Origin: Sphingopyxis sp. 113P3
Lineage (GTDB): Bacteria > Pseudomonadota > Alphaproteobacteria > Sphingomonadales > Sphingomonadaceae
Direction of reading: 5' to 3'
NCBI RefSeq assembly: GCF_001278035.1
Contig: NZ_CP009452.1
Coordinates: forward strand, 2,017,501 to 2,081,500
Length of the DNA: 64,000 nt
Both the position numbers and the translations under genes were made by a program. Shown here piece after piece: positions 33,721-42,748 of the stretch (position 1 is its first letter; the number at the start of each line of letters is the position of its first letter). The notes beneath the pieces are model-generated. The model saw nothing but the letters and a program-made list of their open reading frames with translations. It was not told the DNA's origin and did not search any database.

Positions 33721-35096
33721 TGACAAGCGTGGGGACCGAGACGCGAAAGCTCCTGGTGGTTGAGGACGACCCGGGGCTGCAGACACAGCTCAAATGGGCC
33801 TATGAGGATTATGAAGTATTGATCGCGGGGGATCACGACCGCGCGATCGAACTTTTGCGCGCCGAGGAACCTGCGGTGGTGACACTTGACCTTGGCCTCC
33901 CGCCCGACGCCGACGGCACCCGCGAGGGTTTTCGCTTGCTGAGCGCGATTCTGGAGGCAAAGCCCGACACCAAGGTCATCGTTGTCTCAGGGCACGGCGA
34001 GCGCGCGAGTGCGCTCGGTGCGATCGCGAACGGGGCGTGGGATTTCTATCAGAAGCCGATCGATATCGACGAGCTTGGGCTCATCGTCCGGCGCGCCTTC
34101 CATGTCCGCGCACTCGAGGTCGAGAATGCCCGTCTCGCCAGCGAGGGTGCAGGGGACAACCGCGTTCTCGGCGGAATGATTACCGGGGCGCCCGAGATGC
34201 TGAAGCTTGCCCGTACGATCGAGCGGGTCGCCGACCTTGGCGTCAGTGTGATGCTGCTCGGCGCGAGCGGCACCGGCAAGGAATTGCTCGCCCGGGGACT
34301 GCACGAGGCAAGTGCGCGGCGCGACGGGGCGTTCGTTGCGATCAACTGCGCCGCGATTCCCGAAACCCTGCTCGAAAGCGAATTGTTCGGGCATGAGAAA
34401 GGCGCGTTCACCGGCGCGGTCAAGACGACCGAGGGCAAGATCGAACTCGCGCACGGCGGCACGCTCTTCCTTGACGAAGTCGGCGACATTCCCCTGCCGC
34501 TGCAGGTCAAGCTCTTGCGCTTCCTTCAGGAGCGGACAATCGAGCGGATCGGCGGCCGCAAGGCGATCGCGGTGGACACGCGCATCGTCTGCGCAACGCA
34601 CCGCGATCTCGACGCAATGATCAGACAGGGGAGCTTCCGCGAGGATCTTTATTACCGCCTCGCCGAGATGGTGGTGAAGATCCCCGCGCTCGCAGAGCGC
34701 CCGGGCGATGCGGTGCTGCTCGCCCGCCATTTCCTTCATCATTATGCGCCCGAGATGAACCCTGGCGTCCGCGGCTTCGCCTCCGATGCGCTCCACGCGA
34801 TCGACGCGGCGCCCTGGCCCGGCAATGTCCGCGAGCTTGAAAACTGCATCAAGCGCGCGGTGATCATGGCCGATGGCAAGTTGGTGACCAAGGATGACCT
34901 CGATCTTTCGAGGGAGCAAGCCGGCGAAGAGCCAGATTGGCTTAACCTTCGCAGCGCGCGCGAGGCGGCCGATCGTGTGGCGATCCGCCGCGCCATGACA
35001 CAAAGTGAGGGCAATATCTCGGCGGCGGCGAAGTTGCTCGGGATCAGCCGTCCGACGCTCTATGATCTGCTCAAGCAGTATCGGATGCAGGCCTGA
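33717..35096 (+). CDS. prsR: PrsR-type sigma-54-dependent response regulator
   Basis: A 459-residue regulator: receiver domain with acidic pair VVEDDPGL, phospho-acceptor Asp in VTLDLGLPPDADG and Lys in FYQKPIDID; AAA+ core with Walker A GASGTGKELLAR, intact GAFTGA sigma-54 loop, Walker B GGTLFLDEVGD and arginine-finger region FREDLYYRLAEM; and a C-terminal Fis helix-turn-helix (NISAAAKLLGISRPTLYDLL). It matches the PEP-CTERM-box response regulator PrsR and should activate sigma-54 promoters for EPS or sorting genes. It overlaps prsK (ATGA) and is followed directly by the TPR lipoprotein. Confidence 0.92.
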   Translation: MMTSVGTETRKLLVVEDDPGLQTQLKWAYEDYEVLIAGDHDRAIELLRAEEPAVVTLDLGLPPDADGTREGFRLLSAILEAKPDTKVIVVSGHGERASALGAIANGAWDFYQKPIDIDELGLIVRRAFHVRALEVENARLASEGAGDNRVLGGMITGAPEMLKLARTIERVADLGVSVMLLGASGTGKELLARGLHEASARRDGAFVAINCAAIPETLLESELFGHEKGAFTGAVKTTEGKIELAHGGTLFLDEVGDIPLPLQVKLLRFLQERTIERIGGRKAIAVDTRIVCATHRDLDAMIRQGSFREDLYYRLAEMVVKIPALAERPGDAVLLARHFLHHYAPEMNPGVRGFASDALHAIDAAPWPGNVRELENCIKRAVIMADGKLVTKDDLDLSREQAGEEPDWLNLRSAREAADRVAIRRAMTQSEGNISAAAKLLGISRPTLYDLLKQYRMQA

Positions 35097-36938
35097 ATGA
35101 CACCGCCTCGCGTCTGGATGGGCGCGCTGCTGACGGCAGCGCTACTGGCCGGGTGCGATGGGCCGCGGCCGATGAGCGGGCGCGAAACGCTCGAGAAGCG
35201 GCGCGCGGAACTGCAGGCATCGCCCGCATCGGAGGAGTCGGTCGAAGCGCAGGTCGAGCTCGCGCGTATCGCACTACGCCTTCGTGACGGGGTGGCCGCT
35301 GAAGCGGCGGTCAAGGCCGCGCTTGCCGCCGGCGCGCGCGCCGAGCTGCTGCGCCCGCTCCTCGCGCGCGCCTACGCAGCGCAAGGGGATGGCGCGCGCG
35401 CGCTCAAGACGCTTGGCAGCGGGCCCGTCGCGCCTGAAATGGCGGGCGAGGCGGCATGGGTGGCAGGCCTTGTCTACCTCAGGGATGGCGACCTTGGTGC
35501 GGCGCGCGAGGCGCTTGACCGGGCCGTTCGCGAATTGCCGCGCGAGGCCGCGCTCTGGGTCGACGTCGCGCGCTTTCGCGATGCCAATGCCGATGCGATG
35601 GGGGCGCGCGATGCCGTGGATTATGCGATCGAACTCGACCCCGCGAACGCCGAGGCGCTCGCGCTCAAGGCCAATCTGGTGCGGACCCGCGCAGGGCTCA
35701 CCGCATCCCTTGCCTGGTACGAAAAGGCACTTGCCGCCGATCCAGGCAATGCCGGGGCGCTGATCGACCAGGCCGCGACGTTAGGCGACCTTGGCCGCTA
35801 TCGCGACATGCTTGTCTCGCTGCGCCGTGCTGCGCGGATCGTCCCGGGCGAGCCCCGCCTCTATTATCTGCAAGCGGTGCTCGCGGCGCGCGCGGGCAAC
35901 TATCTCCTCGCGCGCAGCCTGCTCCAGCGCACGGGCGGGCAGATGGACGAAGAGCCGGCTTTCATGTTGCTGAGCGCCATCGTCGAACTCGAACTTGGCG
36001 GCGAGGCGCTGGCCGCGAGCTGGGCCGAGCGGCTGATCGCCGAGCAGCCGCACAACTGGACCGCCCGGCGCATCCTCGCGGCGGCGAGCTGGGCCGACGG
36101 CGATGCCGATGGCGCCGCTGAGGCGCTGGCGCCGATCGTAGCGCGAAGCGATGCCGACAGCTGGTCGCTATTGCTTGCAGCGCGGGTGGCCGCCGAAGAC
36201 GGTGATGGCGAGGCGTCGGCTAGCTATCAGGCGCGCGCGGCGGCGCTGACGCGCGGCGATGCGGCGCCTTTCGCGATCGACGACAGCTATGGGCTGGTTT
36301 CGATGGCGGCCGACGCCGCGCCGCTCGATCCGGCAAAGGCGATTCCGGCCATCCGCGCCGACATCGCAAGCGGCCGCATGCAAAATGCCCTCGCGCGCGC
36401 GCTAAGGCTGCGCAGCGCTAATCCGGGGGTTGCCGACGCCCATCTCCTGTTTGGCGACACAGCGCTCGCCGCCGGCGCATCTGACCTCGCGGTGATTGCC
36501 TATCGCAGGGCGCGGGACCTTGACGCCGGTGAGCGCACTACGCTGCGGCTTGCCAATGCCCTCTACCAGGCCGGCGATGCTGCGGGATCGGGCGCGGCGA
36601 TCCTGGCGCTGCGCGACAGTCAGCCCTCGAGCGTCGCTGCTGACCGGCTCGCGGGGCATCTCGCGATGGATCTTGAGCATTGGGACCAGGCGATCGCCCA
36701 TTTCGAGCGGGTGCGCCGTCGGATCGGTAACCGAGACGCGGCAGTGCTGCGCGAACTTGCGCGCGCCTGGGCGGCGAAGGGCGATGCGAAGCGTGCGCTG
36801 ACCCTGATCGCGCGCGCCTATCGGCTGCAGCCGCTGAACGGCGAGATCATGGGGATCTACGCCGATCTTCTTGAAGGCGAAGGCTATCGCCGGGCGGCCA
36901 TGGATTTGCGCGAAAAGGCAGCGCAGATTGGAAAATAA
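35097..36938 (+). CDS. TPR-repeat lipoprotein (PrsT-like)
   Basis: A 613-residue lipoprotein. The signal WMGALLTAALLAGC has its Cys at residue 20 (lipobox LAGC). The rest is a string of tetratricopeptide helices, e.g. AAWVAGLVYLRDGDLGAARE, DAVDYAIELDPANAEALALK, SLAWYEKALAADPGNAGALI and YRRARDLDAGERTTLRLANALYQ. It starts right at the prsR stop. TPR lipoproteins occur beside EPS secretins and are called PrsT in XrtA loci; the typical PrsT is longer (about 900), so the name is tentative. Role: scaffold for polysaccharide export or assembly, inferred from context. Confidence 0.8.
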   Translation: MTPPRVWMGALLTAALLAGCDGPRPMSGRETLEKRRAELQASPASEESVEAQVELARIALRLRDGVAAEAAVKAALAAGARAELLRPLLARAYAAQGDGARALKTLGSGPVAPEMAGEAAWVAGLVYLRDGDLGAAREALDRAVRELPREAALWVDVARFRDANADAMGARDAVDYAIELDPANAEALALKANLVRTRAGLTASLAWYEKALAADPGNAGALIDQAATLGDLGRYRDMLVSLRRAARIVPGEPRLYYLQAVLAARAGNYLLARSLLQRTGGQMDEEPAFMLLSAIVELELGGEALAASWAERLIAEQPHNWTARRILAAASWADGDADGAAEALAPIVARSDADSWSLLLAARVAAEDGDGEASASYQARAAALTRGDAAPFAIDDSYGLVSMAADAAPLDPAKAIPAIRADIASGRMQNALARALRLRSANPGVADAHLLFGDTALAAGASDLAVIAYRRARDLDAGERTTLRLANALYQAGDAAGSGAAILALRDSQPSSVAADRLAGHLAMDLEHWDQAIAHFERVRRRIGNRDAAVLRELARAWAAKGDAKRALTLIARAYRLQPLNGEIMGIYADLLEGEGYRRAAMDLREKAAQIGK

Positions 36939-36967
36939 CGAGAGGAACGCGTCCCCTTGCCCTTCGC

Positions 36968-37315
36968 TCAGGCCTCGGTGAGGTCGAGGAGCGTGCGCGC
37001 GTCGAGACCGATGCGACGCATCTGCTGGGCGACAGGGGGCCAGATGTTCGTCAAAAAATCCTCGCGCATCAACTCGCGCAGCCTGTCCGTGGCGCCCGCC
37101 GCGACGAACATGCCCACGCCGCGCTTGACCGTCACCAGCCCCTCGTCCTGAAAAGTCTGGTACGCCTTGGCGACGGTGAGCGGGTTCGCACCTTCCTCGG
37201 CCGCGAGCGAACGCACCGAGGGCAACATGTCGCCGTCGCGGTAGGTTCCGTCGAGAATGGCGTTGGCAATCACGTCGCGAAGACGCTGGTACACGGGTTT
37301 GGTCTGGTCGAGCAT
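36968..37315 (-). CDS. GntR-family regulator, YtrA subfamily
   Basis: A 115-residue regulator with an N-terminal winged helix-turn-helix (PVYQRLRDVIANAILDGTY, DMLPSVRSLAAEEGANPLTV, AYQTFQDEGLVTVKRGVGMF) and a short C-terminal dimerisation tail. No ligand-binding domain follows, which is the YtrA type, usually controlling an ABC transporter next to it. No transporter is adjacent here. A near-perfect palindrome overlaps its leader and is a likely auto-operator. It is convergent with the TPR lipoprotein gene (29 bp apart). Confidence 0.9.
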   Translation of the reverse strand: MLDQTKPVYQRLRDVIANAILDGTYRDGDMLPSVRSLAAEEGANPLTVAKAYQTFQDEGLVTVKRGVGMFVAAGATDRLRELMREDFLTNIWPPVAQQMRRIGLDARTLLDLTEA

Positions 37316-37318
37316 GCC

Positions 37319-37336
37319 GACTTAATGCCATAAGAC
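37319..37336 (-). promoter_or_regulatory. 18-bp palindrome at the gntR leader, candidate operator
   Basis: GACTTA ATGCCA TAAGAC: arms match as reverse complements except one position. It lies 4-21 bp before the gntR ATG (37315), overlapping the expected ribosome-binding region or start-proximal promoter. GntR-YtrA proteins bind such dyads and autoregulate. Confidence 0.4.
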
Positions 37337-37386
37337 AGCAGCACAGTCAAATCGCGATCATTGCTCCGCCGGGCAGCAACGCGAAA

Positions 37387-37968
37387 TTATATGTCCCAAG
37401 CGCTTACGACATCATCATATTCCGGTCGTGGCCGCTCTTTGAGGGGTTCACCCGGAGAGCCCAGAAAGAAATAGCCGACAATCCGCTCGCCTTCGCCAAC
37501 ACCGAAAGCGGCCGCGACGTCTGGGCTGTACGCCGCCCAGCCTGTAAGCCAGCTCCCGACAAAACCATGCGCATGCGCGGCGTGGAGCAGGTTCATGCCG
37601 ACCGCGCCCGCGGACATCTGCTGCTCCCAGACCGGGATTTTCGCACCGAGGACCGGGGCCGAGATCAGCACGAGCAGGGTCGGAGCCTGGTGCGCGAACT
37701 GGTCGAGTGCCGTAAGATCCATGCCTGCCGCGCCTGGATTTTCTGCCACCCACGCGCGTTTGAGCAGGGCAGCGAAAGCCTCGCGCTGATCGCTCGCGAC
37801 CGTGACGATCCGCCAGGGCGCAAGCTTGCCGTGATCGGGCGTGCGCAACGCAAGGCCGATAATCTCCCTGAGCTCGTCGGCACCAGGCCCGGGCGCGATC
37901 ATGTCGCGCGCTTTTCCCGAGCGGCGCGTGGCGAGGTGGGAGCGGAGCGATGATCTGTCGTTGAACAT
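37387..37968 (-). CDS. Nitroreductase family protein (YdjA-like)
   Basis: A 193-residue FMN enzyme. The opening FNDRSSLRSHLATRRSGK shows the phosphate-binding RRS motif, followed by ALRTPDHGKLAPWRIVTV (the APDHG-K-L-P-W-R signature of the YdjA group), GAVGMNLLHAAHAHGFVGSW and GYFFLGSPGEPLKERPRP near the end. These small nitroreductases act as NAD(P)H-dependent FMN oxidoreductases on nitro or quinone compounds. ATG at 37968 is used; the frame is open further upstream to 38040 without family residues. It is divergent from the POT transporter gene. Confidence 0.9.
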   Translation of the reverse strand: MFNDRSSLRSHLATRRSGKARDMIAPGPGADELREIIGLALRTPDHGKLAPWRIVTVASDQREAFAALLKRAWVAENPGAAGMDLTALDQFAHQAPTLLVLISAPVLGAKIPVWEQQMSAGAVGMNLLHAAHAHGFVGSWLTGWAAYSPDVAAAFGVGEGERIVGYFFLGSPGEPLKERPRPEYDDVVSAWDI

Positions 37969-38137
37969 GGGGGCGCATGTGGCCGTTTTGCGAGTCTTTC
38001 GCAAGCACGTGCGGTCGCCGCGAACCGGTTTCACGCGCAATTAGATTCTTCCATTGCTCGGTTTTCACGCTAGGTTGGCCGGATATATGCGGCATATGGC
38101 CGCAAAACGACATTGAACGACAAGGGGACGCATTCGC

Positions 38138-39982
38138 ATGAAAGACATGAGCCTTTGGGACGGGGGGGATTGGACCTTCGTCATCGCGCTGGTGGTATTG
38201 GGCGCGTTCCTGACCATCGGCGCGCTGATTGCCGCAGGTCGCAAACCCGAGTTCGCGGGCCATCCCAAAGGCCTCTACATGCTCTTTTTCGCCGAGATGT
38301 GGGAGCGTTTCTCCTACTACGGCATGCGCGCGCTGCTGATCCTCTACCTGACGCAGCACTGGCTGTTTTCCGACGGCAAGTCGAACCTGATCTACGGGGC
38401 CTATACCAGCCTTGTCTACATCACGCCCGTGCTCGGCGGCTATCTCGCGGATCGCTATCTGGGACAGCGCAAGGCAGTACTGTTCGGGGGCGTCCTACTC
38501 GCTTTCGGCCATCTTTTCATGGCGTTCGAGGGAGTGGGTGGGCAGGATGACCCGACGATCAACGTCTTCTGGCTGGCGCTCGCGCTGATCATTGTCGGGT
38601 CGGGCTTCTTGAAGGCGAATATCTCGGTGATGGTCGGGCAGCTCTATCGCCTGACCGACATGCGCCGCGATGCGGCGTACACAATCTTCTATATGGGGAT
38701 CAACTCGGGGGCGGCGATCGGCACCATCCTTGTCGGCTATCTCGGGCAGAAGATTGGCTGGGCCTATGGTTTCGGGCTCGCGGGTATCGGCATGATCGCC
38801 GGGCTGATCGTTTTCGTGCTGGGCAAGAAAGTGCTGCTGGGTGCGGGCGAAGCGCCGGCTCCGCTTAGCCGTCAGAAGGAATGGACCCTCTATGGCGCTG
38901 GCGTTGCTGCGGTCCTCGTGATGTGGGGACTCATCCAGTATCAGGACGTCATTCAGAACCTGCTGCTCGTCTCGGGCACGCTCCTTCTCGTCTATGTCGC
39001 TGCTGTTGCGGCGCTGCAGCTACCTTACGGCAAGATGGCGAGCGCCCCCGGCGACAGCCGCGCCATCCTAATCGCCGGCATGGCCGCGATGCTGTTCCTT
39101 CCGCTTTCGAACGTGCTCGGCCTGCCGCTGTCGGATGATCGCGCCAGGGTCGTGGGACTGACGCTCGCGCAGCTGATCTACGTCTGCGGCATGCTTGTCG
39201 TGCTGGTGGGGCTGGCGATCGAGAAATTCCGTATCGAGCATCATGCGCGCGACCGTATTTATGCCATCCTCTTCCTGATAGGGCTTAATCCACTGTTCTG
39301 GGGCCTGTTTGAACAGGCTGGCGGCAGCTTCAACCTCTATACCGATCGCTATGTCGACATCGGGTCGGTTCCGGCCTCGCTCTTCCAGTCGATCAACCCG
39401 ATCTACATCATCCTCTTTGCACCGGTCTTCGCGGCGCTGTGGCAGTTTCTGGGCAAGCGCGGACTTGAACCCTCGGCGCCTGCCAAGTTCGCGCTGGCGC
39501 TCGCGCAGGTCGGTCTTGGCTTTCTCGTCTTCGTCTGGGGCGCGCGGAGCGTCGGACCCGAGGCGCTGACGCCGGTGATCTTTGTCTTCCTTCTTTACCT
39601 GCTCCACACGACGGGCGAACTCTGCCTATCACCCGTCGGTCTGAGTGCGATGAACCGGCTCGCTCCCTCGTTCATGGCCTCGCTGATTATGGGAGCCTGG
39701 TTCTACATGACCGCGGTCGGCAATTTCGTTGCGGGCAAGATCGGCGAAGCAACCGGGGGTGAGAGCGGCGAGATGACCAAAGACGCGACGCTCGCCATCT
39801 ACAACGAGATCGGTTGGATCACGCTGGGTGTCAGCATCATCGTGCTCGCACTGTCGCCGATCGTGAAGAAGTGGATGCATCTCGACACGCTGCGCGACCG
39901 CGAAGACGATATCGCGGGTTCGGGCGAATTTGCAGAACCGCAGGCGGCCGGCGTCCATCCTGAACCCAAGCCCGCATCCTGA
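38138..39982 (+). CDS. POT-family proton-coupled oligopeptide transporter
   Basis: A 614-residue MFS protein with about 14 membrane helices. The POT/PTR signature is clear: FFAEMWERFSYYGMRALLIL (E-x-x-E-R-F-x-Y-Y-G, about 49-68) and YTSLVYITPVLGGYLADRYLG, with the FYMGINSGAAIGTIL block. It imports di- and tripeptides with protons. The start is ATG at 38138 (MKDMSLWDGGDW), preceded by AAGGGGACG. Two exported amidohydrolase-like genes follow 2-14 bp downstream on the same strand, suggesting a peptide-hydrolysis and uptake operon. Confidence 0.93.
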   Translation: MKDMSLWDGGDWTFVIALVVLGAFLTIGALIAAGRKPEFAGHPKGLYMLFFAEMWERFSYYGMRALLILYLTQHWLFSDGKSNLIYGAYTSLVYITPVLGGYLADRYLGQRKAVLFGGVLLAFGHLFMAFEGVGGQDDPTINVFWLALALIIVGSGFLKANISVMVGQLYRLTDMRRDAAYTIFYMGINSGAAIGTILVGYLGQKIGWAYGFGLAGIGMIAGLIVFVLGKKVLLGAGEAPAPLSRQKEWTLYGAGVAAVLVMWGLIQYQDVIQNLLLVSGTLLLVYVAAVAALQLPYGKMASAPGDSRAILIAGMAAMLFLPLSNVLGLPLSDDRARVVGLTLAQLIYVCGMLVVLVGLAIEKFRIEHHARDRIYAILFLIGLNPLFWGLFEQAGGSFNLYTDRYVDIGSVPASLFQSINPIYIILFAPVFAALWQFLGKRGLEPSAPAKFALALAQVGLGFLVFVWGARSVGPEALTPVIFVFLLYLLHTTGELCLSPVGLSAMNRLAPSFMASLIMGAWFYMTAVGNFVAGKIGEATGGESGEMTKDATLAIYNEIGWITLGVSIIVLALSPIVKKWMHLDTLRDREDDIAGSGEFAEPQAAGVHPEPKPAS

Positions 39983-39996
39983 TCGTGCGGCGGGGG

Positions 39997-41397
39997 ATGA
40001 AAGGCGGCCTGCTTGCCGCCATGTCGCTGGCGTTCGCGGGCTGTGCTGCCGCCGGGCAGGACACGAAATCTGCGAATGATACGATCTCGTCTGCCGAGAA
40101 GAAGGCCGAGCGGTTCGACAAGGACCCCTATCCCTCCACATACAGGGGATATCCGACCCGGCTGACAGCGGTAACCAATGTCACCATCTTCGATGGCGAG
40201 GGCGGACGGATCGACAATGGCAGAGCCGTGCTCTCCAGTGGGAAGGTTGACCGGATCGGCGGGCCCGACATGGAACTGCCGACCGACGCCTATGTCATAG
40301 ACGGGGCCGGCAAATATCTGACCCCGGGCGTGATCGACGTCCACAGCCACCTCGGCGACTATCCGACGCCCAGCGTCGATGCGCACGACGATGGGAATGA
40401 GGCGACCGCCCCGACGACGCCTGAAGTCTGGGCCGAGCATAGCGTCTGGCCGCAGGACCCGGGCTTCACGCGTGCGCTTGCCAATGGCGGGGTGACGACG
40501 CTGCAGATCCTGCCGGGCAGCGCGAACCTCATCGGTGGCCGCTCGGTGGTACTGAAGAATGTACCCGCGCGCACGGTTCAGGGGATGAAATTCCCTGGCG
40601 CTCCCTATGGGCTCAAGATGGCGTGCGGCGAGAATCCGAAGCGGGTCTATGGTGGCAAGGGACGGATGCCCTCGACCCGCATGGGCAATTTTGCGGTCGA
40701 CCGAGCGACCTGGGCGAAGGCGGCAGCCTACAAGAAGAAGCTCGACGAGGGGAAGACCGTCGATCGGGACCTTGCCATGGAAACGCTCGCAGGCGTGCTG
40801 TCGGGCGACATCCTTGTCCACAATCACTGCTACCGCGCCGACGAAATGGCGTTCGTCATCGATATGGCGCGCGAGTTTGGGTACAAGGTGACGGCGTTCC
40901 ATCACGCGGTCGAGGCCTACAAGATCGCCGACCTCCTCGAAAGGGAGGGCATTTGCGCCGCGATGTGGGCGGACTGGTGGGGCTTCAAGATGGAAGCCTA
41001 TGATTCGGTGCCCGAGAATATCGCAATGGTCAGCCGGGCGGGTGCGTGCACCATCGTCCATTCGGATGATGAAAATCAGATCCAGCGGCTCAATCAGGAG
41101 GCCGCAAAGGCGCTGGCCGCCGGGCGCCGGATGGGAATCGAGATCAGCGACGCGCAGGCGTGGACCTGGCTCTCCTACAATCCCGCCAAGGCGCTCGGCA
41201 TAGCCGACAGGACGGGCAGCCTGAAGCCCGGCAAGATGGCCGACGTGGTGCTGTGGAACGGCAACCCCTTCAGCGCCTATACGCGTCCTGAGAAAGTGTG
41301 GGTCGACGGAGCGCTGATGTTCGACGCGATGGACGCAAAGCGCCGCCCGGTGAGCGATTTCGAGCTGGGTCAGCCGGGCGAAGGGGATGTGAAATGA
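39997..41397 (+). CDS. Secreted metal-dependent amidohydrolase (lipoprotein)
   Basis: A 466-residue imidazolonepropionase-like amidohydrolase. The leader MKGGLLAAMSLAFAGC is a lipoprotein signal with lipobox FAGC. Metal ligands are visible: His-x-His in PGVIDVHSHLGDY, a histidine in VHNHCYRADEM, one in VTAFHHAVEAYK and the catalytic Asp in IVHSDDENQIQ; the C-terminal NPAKALGIADRTGSLKPGKMADVVLW closes the composite beta domain. The likely substrate is a peptide or cyclic amide in the periplasm. ATG at 39997 is chosen over GTG at 39985 because it opens on the signal. It overlaps the next gene by 4 bp. Confidence 0.85.
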   Translation: MKGGLLAAMSLAFAGCAAAGQDTKSANDTISSAEKKAERFDKDPYPSTYRGYPTRLTAVTNVTIFDGEGGRIDNGRAVLSSGKVDRIGGPDMELPTDAYVIDGAGKYLTPGVIDVHSHLGDYPTPSVDAHDDGNEATAPTTPEVWAEHSVWPQDPGFTRALANGGVTTLQILPGSANLIGGRSVVLKNVPARTVQGMKFPGAPYGLKMACGENPKRVYGGKGRMPSTRMGNFAVDRATWAKAAAYKKKLDEGKTVDRDLAMETLAGVLSGDILVHNHCYRADEMAFVIDMAREFGYKVTAFHHAVEAYKIADLLEREGICAAMWADWWGFKMEAYDSVPENIAMVSRAGACTIVHSDDENQIQRLNQEAAKALAAGRRMGIEISDAQAWTWLSYNPAKALGIADRTGSLKPGKMADVVLWNGNPFSAYTRPEKVWVDGALMFDAMDAKRRPVSDFELGQPGEGDVK

Positions 41398-42695
41398 TCC
41401 GCGCTCTCCTCGTTACTGCCGCCGCCCTCCTGGCTTTGCCTGCCGCGGCGCAGGATGTCGCGATCGTCAATGCGACGCTCGTCATCGGGGATGGGAGTCC
41501 GCCGATCGCGGGCGGGGCAGTGGTCGTGCGGGGCGGCAAGGTCGTTTCTGCTGGCGCGAATATTCAGGTCCCCGCCGGGATCGAGCGCATCGACGCCGAG
41601 GGGCATTATGTCACTCCGGGAATTGTCGCCGCGTTCAGCCGCGTCGGCTTGACCGAAGTCGATGCGGTTAGCGGTACGAACGACCGCTCGGCGCCGCGCA
41701 CCCGTTTTTCCGCGGGGCTCGACATCGCCCCGGCGCTCAATCCGATGGGATCCCCGATCGCCGTCAACCGGGCCGCCGGTGTCACCCGCGCGATCGTTGC
41801 GCCGAGCGGGAGCAGCAACCTGTTTGCAGGACAGGGAGCGGTCGTCGATCTTGCAGACGACATGGACATGGTCACGCGCCCGCGCGCGCTGCAGTTCGTG
41901 GCTTTCGGCGAGGCGGGGTCGGCAAAGGCAGGCGGCAGCCGCGCCGCAACCTTCCTGCTCTTTCGCGAACAATTGCTCGCGGCGCGAAGCTATGCGCGCA
42001 ACCCGGCGGCGCTTGCCGAATGGGGCAATGACGCGATGATTCAGCGCGCTGACGCTGATGCTCTCGTGCGGGTGATCGAGGGCAAGACTCCGCTGTTCGT
42101 GCGCGTCGACCGCGCCGCTGACATCATGAACGTGCTCAAGCTCAAAAGGGATTTTCCGGCGCTGAAGCTCGTCCTCGTCGGTGCGACCGAGGGCTGGATG
42201 GTGACGCGCGAGATTGCCGCGGCAAAAGTGCCGGTGCTGGTGTCGCCGCTCACCGACCTTCCTGGCAGCTTCGAGCGATTGGGGGCAACACAATCGAACG
42301 CCGGGCGGATGAAAGCGGCGGGTATCGACGTTTCGGTCGGGGTATTCGACGACGATGATGCGCATAAAATGGGCTATGCAACGCAATATGCAGGCAATCT
42401 GGTCGGGCTGACCCGAATGCCCGGGGCGAGCGGGCTGAGCTGGGATCAGGCCTTTGCCTCGATCAGCAGCGCGCCGGCGCGTGCGGTCGGCATGGACGGC
42501 GAGATCGGTTCGCTACGACCGGGGCGCGCAGGCGACGTGGTGATCTGGGACAGGGACCCGCTCGAGCTTGGCAGCCGCCCGCGAGCGATCTGGATCGATG
42601 GCAAGCGCCAGTCGCTGACAACGCGGCAGGACCGGCTGCGCGACCGCTACGCCAACCCGGTGGAAGATACGCTGCCAAACGCCTATGATTGGTGA
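41394..42695 (+). CDS. Amidohydrolase-like secreted protein lacking the usual metal ligands
   Basis: A 433-residue protein with a Sec signal (MIRALLVTAAALLALPAAAQ). It keeps the amidohydrolase frame: VAIVNATLVIGDGSPPIAGG and GHYVTPGIVAAFSRVG at the front, and IGSLRPGRAGDVVIWDRDPL at the end. But the position of the HxH metal motif reads VAAFSRVGL, and the later histidine sites read LVGATEGW and similar, while an Asp-rich VGVFDDDDAHKMG remains. It is therefore probably a non-catalytic or altered partner of the preceding active amidohydrolase, with which it is translationally coupled (ATGA overlap). Confidence 0.8.
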   Translation: MIRALLVTAAALLALPAAAQDVAIVNATLVIGDGSPPIAGGAVVVRGGKVVSAGANIQVPAGIERIDAEGHYVTPGIVAAFSRVGLTEVDAVSGTNDRSAPRTRFSAGLDIAPALNPMGSPIAVNRAAGVTRAIVAPSGSSNLFAGQGAVVDLADDMDMVTRPRALQFVAFGEAGSAKAGGSRAATFLLFREQLLAARSYARNPAALAEWGNDAMIQRADADALVRVIEGKTPLFVRVDRAADIMNVLKLKRDFPALKLVLVGATEGWMVTREIAAAKVPVLVSPLTDLPGSFERLGATQSNAGRMKAAGIDVSVGVFDDDDAHKMGYATQYAGNLVGLTRMPGASGLSWDQAFASISSAPARAVGMDGEIGSLRPGRAGDVVIWDRDPLELGSRPRAIWIDGKRQSLTTRQDRLRDRYANPVEDTLPNAYDW

Positions 42696-42748
42696 GGCAT
42701 AAAGACCGCGCCAGGCGGGCGCAGCGCCGAAGAGAGAGGTAAGGGGCC

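Noticed and set aside
39799..41061. 420-codon minus-strand frame opposite the amidohydrolase
   Set aside because: Shadow of the plus-strand gene with intact active site motifs.
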